DNA of 24,883 bases. It comes from Podila epigama. Taxonomy: Eukaryota > Mortierellomycota > Mortierellomycetes > Mortierellales > Mortierellaceae. The position numbers and the translations under genes were made by a program. Location: positions 1 through 24,883 of the forward strand of contig JAAAVE010000027.1 of the NCBI GenBank assembly GCA_015679605.1, given 5' to 3'. The notes under the pieces are model-generated. The model was not told the DNA's origin, did not search any database, and saw only the letters and a program-made list of their open reading frames with translations. Shown in pieces: positions 8,020 to 18,327 of this stretch; the stretch's first letter is position 1, and every line of letters begins with the position of its first letter.

Positions 8020-11000
8020 ATGGACCCAGAACGTGGATTCGGATCAGGGTCTTCTTCAACCATCGAGTCGCAGCAGCACCAGTCCTCTACCCGCGCACGC
8101 TCCCATTCGCACTCTATTTCTCATGCTAACGGAAACGGCGTCCCAGTCGCTCATCCATACTCATCGACAACTTCCAATGGCGCACAGGCCCAGGCACCAG
8201 GCGGTGCTTCATCCTTGACAGCATCTGCATCTGCATCCGCATCTTCATCTTCATCATCTTCCACCACAAAAGCCACTTCAACCTCCACTTCATCCACTAC
8301 AGGATTCTTTTCATCTGCTACATCATCTGGTGCTTCATCCAAACCAGGTCTCAAGATCAACATGCACCAGTACAGTCACCATATCGAACAATACTCACGC
8401 TCTATCTCTTCCCGTGCCAAGCGTTTCTTTCGCTCAAACTTCTTGATCCGCTATAATGCAGGTCATACCCGTCGCGTGCGACTGGGTCTGTTGATCCCAG
8501 CCGCGCTGGCAACCCTCTTGGTCGTGTACTTTGCCAGCGCTCTCTTTTTCCGGATGCTATTTGGTAGTTCAAGAAACGGTCAGGCTGGCAAGGAGCGTTA
8601 TGTGATCGACCGAGGTAACCTCACAGCAACGGATCTTCGACCTACGGAAGGTGCTGGGCAAACGACAGCGATCCTGCTCAGCTGGAAGCGTCTTGATGCG
8701 TTGCAGATCATCATCAACAATTTGTGTGCACATGATATGTTCAAGGAGATTATGATCTGGAACAACAATGTCGAAGTTCACATTGAAGAAAAGGTAGGAG
8801 CCTGTGCTTGGATAGTATGTGCGTTCATGCCATACGTGTGTGATGCTGTTCATGTCTCTTGTGGTTTTTTTTTTAATTTATTTTTGCTGGTAGCTCAGAT
8901 ATGCGATGGCTCATCTACAAAGGAACGAGAAAACGGATGGTCGAATGGCACGAATATCTAACATCAATTTCATCTTTTTTTTTTCTCCTTGTCGTTGTCG
9001 TTGTATGAAATCTAGATGTTCAATTGCAGCAAGGTGCGCGTGTACAATTCTCCAGCAAACCTGTTTTTTGTGGCCAGATACATGGCCTGTGCCATGGCAT
9101 CCTCACCTTATTGCTACTTCCAGGACGACGATTGGCATATCCACCACCTCCGATCCTTTTACGCCAATTTCCTTCGCTTCCCTCATCTCTTGCATACTGA
9201 CACTCGCTCGGATGTCTGGTCCATGACTAACTGGCAGTGGTGCTTCTTTGAAGATGGTAAATTAAGCTCTTTTCTTTATATGTTTGAATATCTAATAACA
9301 TTATTATGCTTGGGGGTCGTTCAACTGTTCATGTGTACTAATACTATTATTCTTTTTTTTTTACAAATAATGATCAGCTGTGAACATGCACTCTTGCTTC
9401 TCTTGGCTTGGAACTGGCGCCTGGACTACAAGGGACGGTGTTGTCAAGTTCTTGAAGCAGGCTACAGTGACAGAGATGACACCACTCGAGTTTGCCTATG
9501 GAGATATGTACTACTCGACCTTCCTGAACCAGGTTCCTTATCAGCTCGAGAATCACTTGGACGAGTTGGAGGAAGAGAGTACTGGCTTCAGTAAGGGCAA
9601 AGAGGGCAAGGACCGCAACAAGCTTTACATGGTAATTTTTTTTTTTTTTTTTGAATGAGGAAACGCCTTCTTGGTTTTGGGATACCTTGCTTTTCTTTTT
9701 TTTGGATACATGATGACGATCCGATCATTGTTGACACTGACATTATATACTTGTATCATGTATACATATCGAACATACTCTATCTTTTGTAGCACATTGC
9801 TGCTCAAAAGCTGTGGGATGCACTAGTTCGCAAGGATCCTGAATTTGAGCAAGAAGAATTGCATCCACGGTACAATGAGCGCGATGTCCGCTCGCCTTGC
9901 GACGACGACCGGTGCCTGTTGATTTCCAACAAGAACCCGTTCCCGGACATTAGAATGTTCAAGTACAGACCATACATTGACATCTCCGACAATGAGAACC
10001 TTCACCGACAATACGAGGATCCTACGCCGTATATTGCCAACCCGTTTAGCTTTGCTGTTGACAATAGTGATCATACTGCTTATAAGAGTACGCGTCCTAT
10101 TGTCAAGGGCGACTATATTGGAATTGACATGTTGATGGCTGTTCATCGCAGGATCGAGTTCAGGTTGCTGTTCCAAATGGGTGATGCATGGATCAAGAAC
10201 GTCCATGTTGAGATTGCAGGCCCAGATGCTCTCTACGTAAGTTGTTGTGCTGCTGTTGTTTTCTATTTTTCATTTGTTTTTATGTTTTTTTGTTTTTATG
10301 TTTTTTTTTATGGTGTTTTACGTTGGCCTAGTGCTTTGCAAGGCGCGTAATGGGGTAGTTTGGTGTTTGGTTATTATTATATTTTGACTTTCCAACTGTT
10401 GTGTGGTTTAAATGACCCTATCACAGTCAATTGAAGAAAAAAAAAAGTGGATGTTCTATTTTGATCGGGCAAAAATATTGGTCACGGTCTAGAATGTTGT
10501 TATTGATCAGATCCTTTCTCTTTTGTCCTGATATCCTTCTCCACTTTTTTTTCTTTGTTATCTCTCTTTCTGTCATACAAACAAACACCCCCTTTGGCCA
10601 ACTTTTTTTTTTGTTTTCTTTTTCCTTGGACATTCTCAATTGGAAAAACAACAAATCAATCAATCAACCACCATATCAACAAACCATCAACAACAAATAA
10701 TCACCACCAACAAATATCCATTAACAAATTATCATCAACAAATAACTACAAAAATAACAACAACCGAAAAAAAACAAAAAATCTGAAAAACAACACCATG
10801 GATTCAACATCATCAAAATACCATTGACAACGGTCAAAAAAACATTCCACATTGGAATTAATCCAACAAAACATACCATACGCAACATACCATATGCAAC
10901 AACAACAATCAAACAACCAATTGATCAAACAAACAGCGGACGGTTCAAGTACAGGTGGCATGCAAGGATGTCAAGAATGATCGTTACCGAGGTCGTATTT

Positions 11001-11293
11001 CTTTGGCCAACCAGCGCGCGTTCTTGAATCAGCCTCTCGAGTCGCATGTCTTTGGAGCACATCTCCCGAGCCAAGGGGACACGAGCAGTGGCCGTCGTCT
11101 GGAACACGACGAAGATGAGGAGGATCGATTCCCTGAATCGACGTACTCATACTACAATGACTTTGGCTGGAGATCCCAATGCAAGTTTACGATCCATGAG
11201 CCCGTGACTGGATTCAGGTTCATGCGTGTGGTCAGTGGGCGAGATGAGCGGTTCCCATACATTGTGTATGATCTTGGATGGAAAGTGATTTAG
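8020..11293 (+). CDS. Type II membrane glycosyltransferase-like protein with DDD motif
   Basis: Exons 8020-8793, 9016-9256, 9378-9631, 9793-10236 and 10955-11293 give 683 residues; all junctions keep frame. Residues 1-110 are Ser/Thr/His-rich and disordered, with a Ser/Ala run coded by TCA/GCA repeats. A basic stretch leads to one membrane helix at about 154-177, giving a Golgi-type type II topology. The lumenal part begins TTAILLSWKRLDALQ and has IMIWNNN, NCSKVRVYNSP and YCYFQDDDW. DDD at 295-297 is a likely nucleotide-sugar/metal DxD site, and WLGTGAWTTRDGV recalls an acceptor loop. The layout resembles GT-A enzymes near exostosin/GT64, as in fungal hypothetical proteins of this type, but I cannot fix the CAZy family. 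The C-terminal 200 residues look like a beta-rich accessory domain. Donor and acceptor are unknown. Confidence 0.75.
10237..10954 (+). other. 718-bp last intron of the glycosyltransferase-like gene
   Basis: Donor GTAAGT after ALY, acceptor TACAG before VACKDVKND, phase 0. The next longest intron in the window is 222 bp. Inside are a pyrimidine-rich block (about 10505-10625), then about 290 bp of A/C-rich sequence full of CAAC, ATCAAC and AACAAA, and a Kozak-like ACACC-ATG-G at 10798 opening a 9-codon ORF ending at 10827. This matches the pyrimidine-then-CA layout seen before real start codons in this window. Splicing is supported by frame and protein continuity; promoter activity is speculative. 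Confidence 0.75.
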
Positions 11294-11850
11294 ATGTAAA
11301 GTATTTTTCTATCTTTGTTTTTTTTTTCTTCTTTCTATTATTGAAATGTTTGAAAGTGGAGGCAATCAAGGGGGGGGATTGATATCGTGTCTTCTCATTT
11401 GTGTGGTCCCTTGCGTTGGGTTCCTCAAAAAAGAAGGTATGATCATACACCACATTCCTCATTGCACCCCCAACAACATTTTTTTTTTTTCGGCAATCAT
11501 AATAAGAAAACAAGCCAATCGACACGCCATCTAATAGACTAACCTGGCGTTTTTTTTACAATTGAAATATTTGGATGAACAAATCTTATGCATAATTGAA
11601 GCCTTTTTGTTGTGTGAATGAAAGAAGGATGTGTCCTTTTCAAGAGATGATAATTCACAAGTTTAATTAACAAAACAAGAGATAAATAAAGAAGTGATGG
11701 TCCTATTGCACGTAGACTGTTGGAAGCCAAACATGGATGGATTACTATCTCCTTTGATGGTTTACACATACTTTGATGGTTTAAAAATGAACAATGATAG
11801 TAATATGGAGAATGACGAGCGGAGAATGGACGAATGTACGAGTGAAGCTG

Positions 11851-11894
11851 GTGAGTGAGTGAGTGAGTGAGTGAGTGAGTGAGTGAGTGAGTGA
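11851..11894. repeat. (GTGA)11 tetranucleotide array
   Basis: Eleven perfect GTGA units. On the plus strand each junction spells GTGAGT, a 5' splice-donor consensus. The minus strand reads TCAC repeats. It is located about 560 bp beyond the glycosyltransferase stop codon. Confidence 0.9.
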
Positions 11895-12031
11895 CTAGTG
11901 TGAGTGAGGACTGACTTGACTGAACTTGAACGCCATTTGGCGCCACCCCATATATCGAACCCCCCCTTCTGTCGGGTGACAGGTGTGCAGCTGTCCAATG
12001 GATTGCGGACGATTTCAGGATGGACGAAGAC

Positions 12032-12051
12032 ATGGATGGATGGATGGATGG
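12032..12051. repeat. (ATGG)n short array
   Basis: Five ATGG units followed by a GGAG/GGGA variant tail. Simple-sequence repeat within the gene-free region. Confidence 0.75.
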
Positions 12052-12822
12052 AGGGAGGGATGCAAATTCGTTCGCACATGGACTTGAAGCCTGTTCCGTG
12101 GGATGACTGTTTACCCTCTCCATGCGTTAACCTAACCTTGATGTACATGGAATGAAAGGTACCACGAGCATGTCCAGAATTGGATAACATGGACAAGTTT
12201 GGGGTTTGATTTGGCTTGGCTTATTGGTTTGCTTGTAGTTGGTTGACTTTCTGTATGTTTTTTCTGTTTCTGTTCCGTCTGTCTGTCTGTCCATGGAGGT
12301 GCTTTGAAATCAGGGCTCACTCTGCATAATCATCCATACAGACCCCATGTCCCCCACTCGTATGCCCTTTTTCTTTTGCTGAAAAGGCCCCATTTTGTGT
12401 ATCCATCCTCATCCATCGCCGCACTTTTTACTCTTGGCCTTGCCTTCGTCTCTCTTGTCAACTCGTGAACATGATCTCAATATCCACGGAACGGCGAGAA
12501 TTATCTTTTTGATCGACTTGGCAGCGTACATATATCGTCTACCCCTGAAAAAAGAAAAGCATTACCGATCTTGAGTAAGTGGTGGCATGGTAACACACTT
12601 CTACTACAGGCAACACTATCTTGCATAATCTACTGAAAAAGTCAACATTATTGACACTCTACGGACAGGGACATGTTCTGTTCCCCTGCTGTAAACATGT
12701 AAACATGGATTAAAATCAAAAAAAAAAAAAAGGAACGCGACAAAATGGACAGAGTAGAAGAAAACCTAAATAATTTCTTTCAAACCCTGATTACAATCGC
12801 ACACATGCTGTTTGTAAACCAT

Positions 12823-12912
12823 GCACACACACAAACACATACAAACACACACACACACACATACTCTTGTTATTTTTATATTTTCTCTCTCTGTCTCCCT
12901 CTCTCTCTCTCT
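12823..12912. repeat. Compound (CA)n ... (CT)n dinucleotide repeat
   Basis: An interrupted CA tract at about 12823-12861 with ACAAACACAT interruptions, a short T-rich spacer, then a CT tract at about 12876-12912 with one interruption. Compound dinucleotide tracts of this kind are common in fungal intergenic DNA and can be polymorphic. Confidence 0.8.
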
Positions 12913-12935
12913 TCATACTCAATAACAATCTGAAT

Positions 12936-12997
12936 AACGCGTGTTTTGTCAAAGACTCGGTCCATGGGACCATTCATTGACAAGGAAACGCGTGTTT
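12936..12997. promoter_or_regulatory. Duplicated MCB-like box (AACGCGTGTTT, two copies)
   Basis: The 11-mer AACGCGTGTTT occurs at 12936-12946 and 12987-12997, spaced 51 bp start to start. Each contains ACGCGT, the MluI cell-cycle box bound by MBF-type factors in ascomycete yeasts. Between them lies a small GGTCC-ATG-GGACC stem-loop (12959-12971). The nearest downstream gene is the chitinase, about 1.1 kb away, so the target is uncertain. Confidence 0.4.
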
Positions 12998-13466
12998 GCC
13001 GGCGCCATTTCCCCTCTCTACCGTTACTGGATCGTATATCAGGATATTAGAGTGGACTCTGGCACTCATGACAGCGTGCATGCATCCATGTTGCTAGGCG
13101 GCTTGCTAGATGTTCGAATGCCTACAGCCCTAACAAGAGTACGAATGAATGTTTGTGTTTGCGTTGGAGTTGGAATGAATAAATGCCTAAAGTAGACCTA
13201 CTGAGTTGGGGCATGTTTACAATGGTATGGTATGACTTTTTAACAGGGCTCATTGTTTTGTGTTTACACTTTATTGTGTTTGTAGGAATGATGGCCTTTT
13301 TGACAAGGTTGAACCCTGCCTGTCATCTGCCGTTTTGTTTTTGTTTTGTCATTTTTTTCCGTGGGACACAAATGGACGATGGTCATCTAATCACGGATCT
13401 AAGGAGAGATCGTACATCCCTTCTTTCTCTTTGTTGTTACCAGCGCCTCTTGTTTGCTTTGTTGTA

Positions 13467-13571
13467 TTTATTTATTTGTTTGTTTGTTTGATTGCTTGCT
13501 TGCTTGCCTGTTTGCTTGCTTGCCTGTTTGCTTGCTTGCCTGTTTGCTTGCATGTTTGTATGTTTGCTTGT
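13467..13571. repeat. TTTG/TTGC array with three perfect 16-bp repeats
   Basis: A tetranucleotide array that begins as TTTA/TTTG and becomes TTGC. Inside it the 16-mer GCTTGCTTGCCTGTTT is repeated three times without mismatch at 13498-13513, 13514-13529 and 13530-13545. This is a higher-order minisatellite grown from a tetranucleotide repeat. Confidence 0.88.
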
Positions 13572-13944
13572 CATTGTAATTGTTATTGCCTTCTTCCTCC
13601 ATATCATACTATATCATGGTCGTCTGCTTGTTTATTCGACCCTGAAGCCCAATCCATTCCGAGTCTAGCCAGCAGGGCCAGATGTTAATTCAGGGCGAGA
13701 CCATGCATTAGGGAAAGCCAACAAGGAGAGGAGACATTATTATCCCCCTGGTTTACTTATAATTATTATTATCATCTTTATTATATTTTCCCATGGGGGT
13801 ATTCTTATGAATGGTTATATTGAATTGGTCAGTCATGAAGGATCAAAGAACGACAAACATAGAAACTTGTCTGGCAGACAGACGACATTGGCCATGGAGC
13901 ATGCTTTGGGGTTCATGGACGTTTGGATGGATAATCGATATCTG

Positions 13945-14097
13945 TATAAATACCAACCCTGTCCTCGTCTTCATCCTTCTCTTCATCCTCCTTCTCTCCA
14001 TCCTCCTCCTCCTCTACTCTTCCTCTTCTTCGCCCTTCTTTTTCTTCCTTCCTCTTCTTCTCCCTTTCATCCCTCTTAATAAACATCATATACAAAC
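13945..14097 (+). promoter_or_regulatory. Chitinase core promoter (TATA box) and pyrimidine-rich leader
   Basis: TATAAATA at 13945-13952 lies about 145 bp upstream of the chitinase ATG. From about 13965 to 14075 the plus strand is almost all C and T (CTTCATCC, CTCCTCC, TTCTTCC), followed by an A-rich start context ACAAAC-ATG. No ATG intervenes between the TATA box and the start. A CCCCT (stress-element-like) lies at 13745-13749. A strong TATA box with a CT leader fits a highly expressed, inducible gene. Confidence 0.75.
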
Positions 14098-16252
14098 ATG
14101 CGTCTTTCTACCGCTCTCCTCTCAATTGCCTCGGCTGTTGTGGTCGCCTGCAGCGCCGTTGAGGCTGCTGGCCCTGTTGTCGCTGGTTACCTTCTTTTGA
14201 ACCCCCAAACCGGTCCTGCCAAGCTCAAGGCTTTGGCCGACAATGCCGCCACCATCCCCATCAACCGTATCTTCCTTTCTTTCGCCCGCCCCGGCATGGT
14301 CTACGTCCCTGGCTCAAACACTCTTGAGCACGTTGGTCTTAACTATGCCAACACTCCCGATTACGGTTTCGCTGACCTCAAGGCCAAGGTTGCCGCTCTC
14401 CAGGCCGGCGGTGTCGAGGTCTTCCTCTCTGTCGGAGGCTGGAACTATGGCTGCTTCCCTTACACCTACACCCAGTACAGTGTCGGAGGCTACGGCACCC
14501 AGACCCCCAACTACTACAAGATCGCCAAGTTCGGAAGCCTCAGCAACTGTGACGAGTCCAACTTGTGGTGCTACACCTGCGACTCCGAGGCCAGCGGTAC
14601 CACCCTCGCTGACTTTGACATCTTCCCCGAGCCTTACACGTCGTCCAAGTGGCAAGCCGCTGCCCAGTACGTCGCTGCTGGTGCCAATGGCACTGTCACC
14701 TACCACACCGACATGGTTCCTGGTATGTTGCTACTTGTCTGCCTTGCTATCTTTATGAGTTCTAGTTGTGTTTGCTTGTTCCTGATTGTACATTCCTTAC
14801 TGACCATGACGTTGCATCTCGTCAAATCTATTGCTAACATAACAAATCAAAACAAACGAAAAATAGGCCACTTGTGGACTGACCCCAAGACTCAGCGCAC
14901 CAACTTGGTTCCCGGAACTGACTACTACATTACCCAGAACCGTGATCCCTATGAGGATCTCGTCTTCCTCGGCAAGGACCTTGGTCTTGCTGGTGTTGAT
15001 ATTGGTGAGTTTTTTTTTTTTTTTGTTGGTGTTTAGTTTTGATTTACGTTTTGCATGCATCTCAGTCTTGCCCAATTGTCCATAAACATACCAAAGCTAA
15101 CATTCTTATACATTTTTTGCCAATCACACTGATGCGCTTCTAGATTACGAGGAGATGTGGCACGCCGACATGTTCAAGGAGGGTGCTTCCTCTGGCCCAT
15201 GGACCAACCACCAGACTGTGTACAAGTACGCTACCATCATGCGTGATGTCCAGCTTAGCATCCAGGAGCATGCTCCTACTATGATGCTCGCCACTGCCTC
15301 GTCCGCTGCTGGTGGTATGTCGAGCAAGTGGTGGGGTGGTAACCTCAAGAACATCTGGTACCTCGTTCACGAGTGGTACCCCGAAGTCTACAACTTCTTG
15401 TCCCAGGGCGCCAACGGTGGTGGTGTCAACGTCATGACCTACGATTTGTCCAAGAACGCTGCCTACCACGAGTGCCCCGAGCCTGGTCTTTGCTCCCTCA
15501 GCCAGCAGGTTAACTACTACATGAAGACCTACTCCGACAACGGTATGGCCGCCAACGTCGGTTATGAGATCGGTATCCCTGCCTACCCCGCTCCCGACCA
15601 CGACCCTGCCAACCAGTTGCCTTTGACCCAGACTGAGTTGAGCGCTATTCTTGCTGTCCAGGGCTCCAAGGGAGGTTTCTTCTGGGAGTTGTACAAGGGA
15701 CCCGGTAACGCCAACAACGTCGAGGTCACCTCCGTCGCCCAGCAGATCTGCAAGGCTGCTCTTGGTGCCAACACTCCCCGTTGCTCGGGTGTCATTCCTC
15801 CCCCTCATGGCATTGTCCCCACCCCCACCCCCACTGCCGGTAGCTGCACTGTCGCTGCCTGGTCTGCCACTGCCGTCTACAACGCCAACGCCCAGGTTTC
15901 ATACAACGGCCGCAAGTACACTGCTCAATGGTGGTCCCAGAACAACAAGCCCACTGATGGTGCTCCTTGGGTCGATAACGGTGTCTGCGGCAACGGTCCT
16001 ACCCAGACTGTCTCTGTCACTGTCACTGTCACCACCACCACCACCCCTACCGAGACTGCCGTCCCCGGTCCTTGCGCTGGTGTGAGCGCCTACAACGCTG
16101 CCACTGCCTACACTGGTGGTGCCAAGGTCACCTATGGTGGTTTCTTGTACTCTGCCCAGTGGTGGACCCAGAACCAGACCCCTGGCACCAACAGCGTCTG
16201 GGTTCAGGGTGCTGCCTGCGGCGCTGGACTCCGTCGCCGTTTGTACCAGTAA
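14098..16252 (+). CDS. Secreted GH18 chitinase with two C-terminal CBM5/12 chitin-binding modules
   Basis: Exons 14098-14722, 14867-15004 and 15144-16252 give 623 residues; introns are 144 and 139 bp, and the first has a CTAAC branch site. Hydrolyses beta-1,4 GlcNAc links in chitin, outside the cell or in the wall. Residues 1-23 form a signal peptide ending near VEAAG. The GH18 barrel shows LSVGGWN (SxGG motif), the catalytic strand AGVDIDYEE with Glu257 as predicted acid, MTYDLS at about 352-357 and GGFFWELYKG late in the barrel. Intron 2 interrupts the catalytic motif codon for Asp255. Ala250 replaces the usual first Asp of DxxDxDxE. After Pro/Thr linkers come two chitin-binding modules, about 489-535 and 565-612, each with paired Cys and AQWW. 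Codons are strongly C-ending, suggesting high expression. Confidence 0.95.
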
Positions 16253-17101
16253 AAAATATATATTCAAGAAATCCTTGAATGAGCTAGGAGAGCTGGATTG
16301 TAACTATAGAAGGAGCAAAAAAAAAAAGAAACAGTCCGAGTTGATCTCGGGTGTATTGACACATATTATTAAAAAAGTAAAATAGCCCATGGCAGAGCCA
16401 GGCGAATTCAAATTAAAATCCACACTGTTCTTGTGCACATATTAGCATATGCAAAAAAAAAAATCTTTCTACAAAAATATTATTATGAATCATCAAGTGC
16501 TGCTGAAGCTTTTAAAGTTTAGGCTTTTTCCACTCTATTCGCTCCACATTCCCTCCACATTATTTCTTATATTTGCAGTACCATTCACACTCCCATACAC
16601 CTTTTGGTCCATACACACACATACATTTACTTGGTGCATTGCTGCAAAGGCTGTAAAGAAGAAAAGTGCAGAATGGATTCTCGAAATGGTCGACAATGTT
16701 TCATGCAGCCTTGGTTTTTGTTCGTGGCACCAGTGTTGATGTGAATTAGGACAATGTGTACCTGTACCTGAACCTGTTGTGCCCTTTGTACATGTACGTT
16801 CCTTTGAAGGTAGCGGCTCTTTTTTTTCCTCCTCCATTGGCATGTGATACGGTTACCAATGACAAAAAGGAATGGATGTGTGTAACCCTCCACATGCATC
16901 CATCAGGGAAAAAAAAAACTAAATAACTGTTTCCCTGTCTGTTTCTTTGTGCCCTTTGTTTAATCCAAAGACATATTCTTCTTCACTTTTTGCACTTTCC
17001 ACTCTCCACTCTTCTTTTAACACAACTGCATCTCTTTTTGTTTTGTTTCGCACTCTAAAACTCATCACTAACCCTCACTTTGGACATTCACAATTCAACA
17101 A
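16253..17101. other. Intergenic gap: chitinase 3' flank and THEM6-like promoter
   Basis: About 850 bp with no supported gene. The first part is A-rich after the chitinase stop. A 10-bp palindrome GTACATGTAC lies near 16788-16797. The last 150 bp are pyrimidine-rich, turning CA-rich just before the ATG at 17102, which fits a promoter and leader. No TATA box is clear. Confidence 0.55.
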
Positions 17102-18129
17102 ATGGCACCATCTACAATGACAAAGATCCTCATGGCCATGCCATCTCCCATGCTTCAATACGCTGCCAACCTCATCTCGTTCTATTTCCAACATGTGCGG
17201 CCCTATCAACCCATGGTCAAGAAACATCTCCGACGTTTTCTCCTCCTCGTCTTTCTCTTCAACTTCAAGTCCCTACCTGGTATCTTTCATGCCAAGATGG
17301 GTCTCCGAATCGCTGCTGTGCAATTGTATAGTATTCGGCATAGAAAACAGTTTCGCATCCAACCGACCGATACCAGTGTTATTCGTGAACGCGTCTGGGT
17401 CGATGACCTTGATCTCAACTTTCACTTTTCCAACAGGTAATGACAGAAGTTGGTGCTTTTTTTTTTTTTTTGTATTGAGTGTCTATTTCATGAACGATGT
17501 GAACTAGTCGTTTTTTCTTTTTATTAACGGCCCTCTCTCCTATTTCCCTCGACACGCACAGCTCATACGGCAAGAACTGCGATTATGCTCGCGTCAAGTA
17601 TGTCACCTCGCTACTCGGACCCAGTGTCTTGCCACTTCATCCAATGCGACGGATCGCATTTGCATTGGGAGGCAATCAAATGTGGTTCCGCAAGGAAATC
17701 ACACTTTTCCAATCCTATGAGATCCGTACTCGTCTCTTGACTTGGAATCAGAAATGGTTCGTGATCGAACATCGTTTCTATACACCCGCCGTTGCATCAT
17801 CATCATCATCATCATCTTCTTCTTCATCTTCCCAATCCTCACCAACTGCCAAGGGACAAACTCTGTGCGCCATCGGCATCTCGAAATTCGTATTAAAGTA
17901 CGCTACCGGTTCCTGGAAGAACAAGACGATCCCTTTCCTCGACGCTCTCGAAATGGTCGGTCATGATGTCTCTCAACTCAGAGCTCTGGAAGCCAGATCC
18001 GAGAACGGTAATGTTGTCCTCTGGCCAAAGGATAATCTCGAATTCAAATCCTTTGAAGGTTGGACCGATCGTTCTGCCGCTGTTGGAAACGCTCTTGATC
18101 TCTGCGAGACCATGTTGTTGCAACAATAA
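17102..18129 (+). CDS. THEM6-like hotdog-fold (4HBT_2) thioesterase-family protein
   Basis: Exons 17102-17436 and 17562-18129 (125-bp intron) give 300 residues; the junction restores FSNSSYGKNCDYAR. The N-terminal 75 residues are basic and hydrophobic (RRFLLLVFLFNF) and probably anchor the protein in a membrane, as in animal THEM6. The hotdog domain starts VWVDDLDLNFHFSN, matching the family pattern D-x-D-x-N-x-H-x-N. It continues with YVTSLLG, ITLFQSYEIRTRLLTW and QKWFVIEHRFYTP. Related enzymes cleave acyl-CoA thioesters, but THEM6-type members lack a proven reaction. Residues 191-202 are twelve Ser, coded by a TCA/TCT repeat inserted between two core strands. The 3' end converges on SPT6 with 198 bp between stops. 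Confidence 0.8.
17797..17832 (+). repeat. Coding TCA/TCT repeat giving a 12-Ser run
   Basis: Six TCA, three TCT, then TCA-TCT-TCC encode twelve consecutive serines in the THEM6-like protein, followed by a Gln/Ser/Pro/Thr linker. Repeat length is a multiple of three and likely to vary between strains without breaking the frame. Confidence 0.9.
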
Positions 18130-18205
18130 AACAGTAAATTGTAATAATCAGTAGATTCCATTTTTTTTTGTTTTCTTTTTTTTTTGTTTTTCTGTGTACA
18201 TTGAT

Positions 18206-18211
18206 AATAAA
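18206..18211 (+). terminator. Poly(A) signal of the THEM6-like gene
   Basis: AATAAA 77 bp after the stop codon, preceded by T-rich tracts and TGTGTACATT. It is the clearest canonical signal in the window. Confidence 0.55.
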
Positions 18212-18327
18212 AGACCAAACAACTTGTAAAGAACATGATAACAGATAATAGGAAAAAGAACGTTTTTGTTAAAGAGAAAAAGAAAACAAGGAAAACAACA
18301 ACAACAATAAAACTATCAACTACACTC

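Larger units (their letters stand above)
11294..14097. other. 2.8-kb gene-free region rich in simple repeats
   Basis: No open frame here shows domain character, codon bias or plausible splicing; the longest (antisense, 11539-12123) is repeat-driven. It holds an AATAAA at 11685-11690 that could end the glycosyltransferase transcript, GTGA, ATGG, CA, CT and TTGC arrays, an 11-bp direct repeat with MCB-like ACGCGT cores near 12936-12997, and the chitinase core promoter at the right end. No tRNA or transposon ends were seen. Confidence 0.65.

Noticed and set aside
11539-12196. Antisense open frames with His/Ser/Leu-Thr-His repeats
   Set aside because: They are generated by the GTGA and ATGG arrays and have no start context, homology or conserved residues.
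13105-13130. tRNA-like GTTCGAATGCC motif
   Set aside because: No matching acceptor or anticodon stems can be paired upstream; a chance T-loop match.
12941-13195. 84-codon plus-strand open frame in the gene-free region
   Set aside because: No homology recognised, ordinary composition and no splice partners; length is expected by chance.
13467-13571. Regular repeats that could suggest a CRISPR-like array
   Set aside because: Units are contiguous with no unique spacers, in a eukaryotic context; it is a minisatellite.
15140-15808. 222-codon open frame antisense to the chitinase
   Set aside because: It is produced by the strong C-ending codon bias of the chitinase on the other strand and has no recognisable domain.
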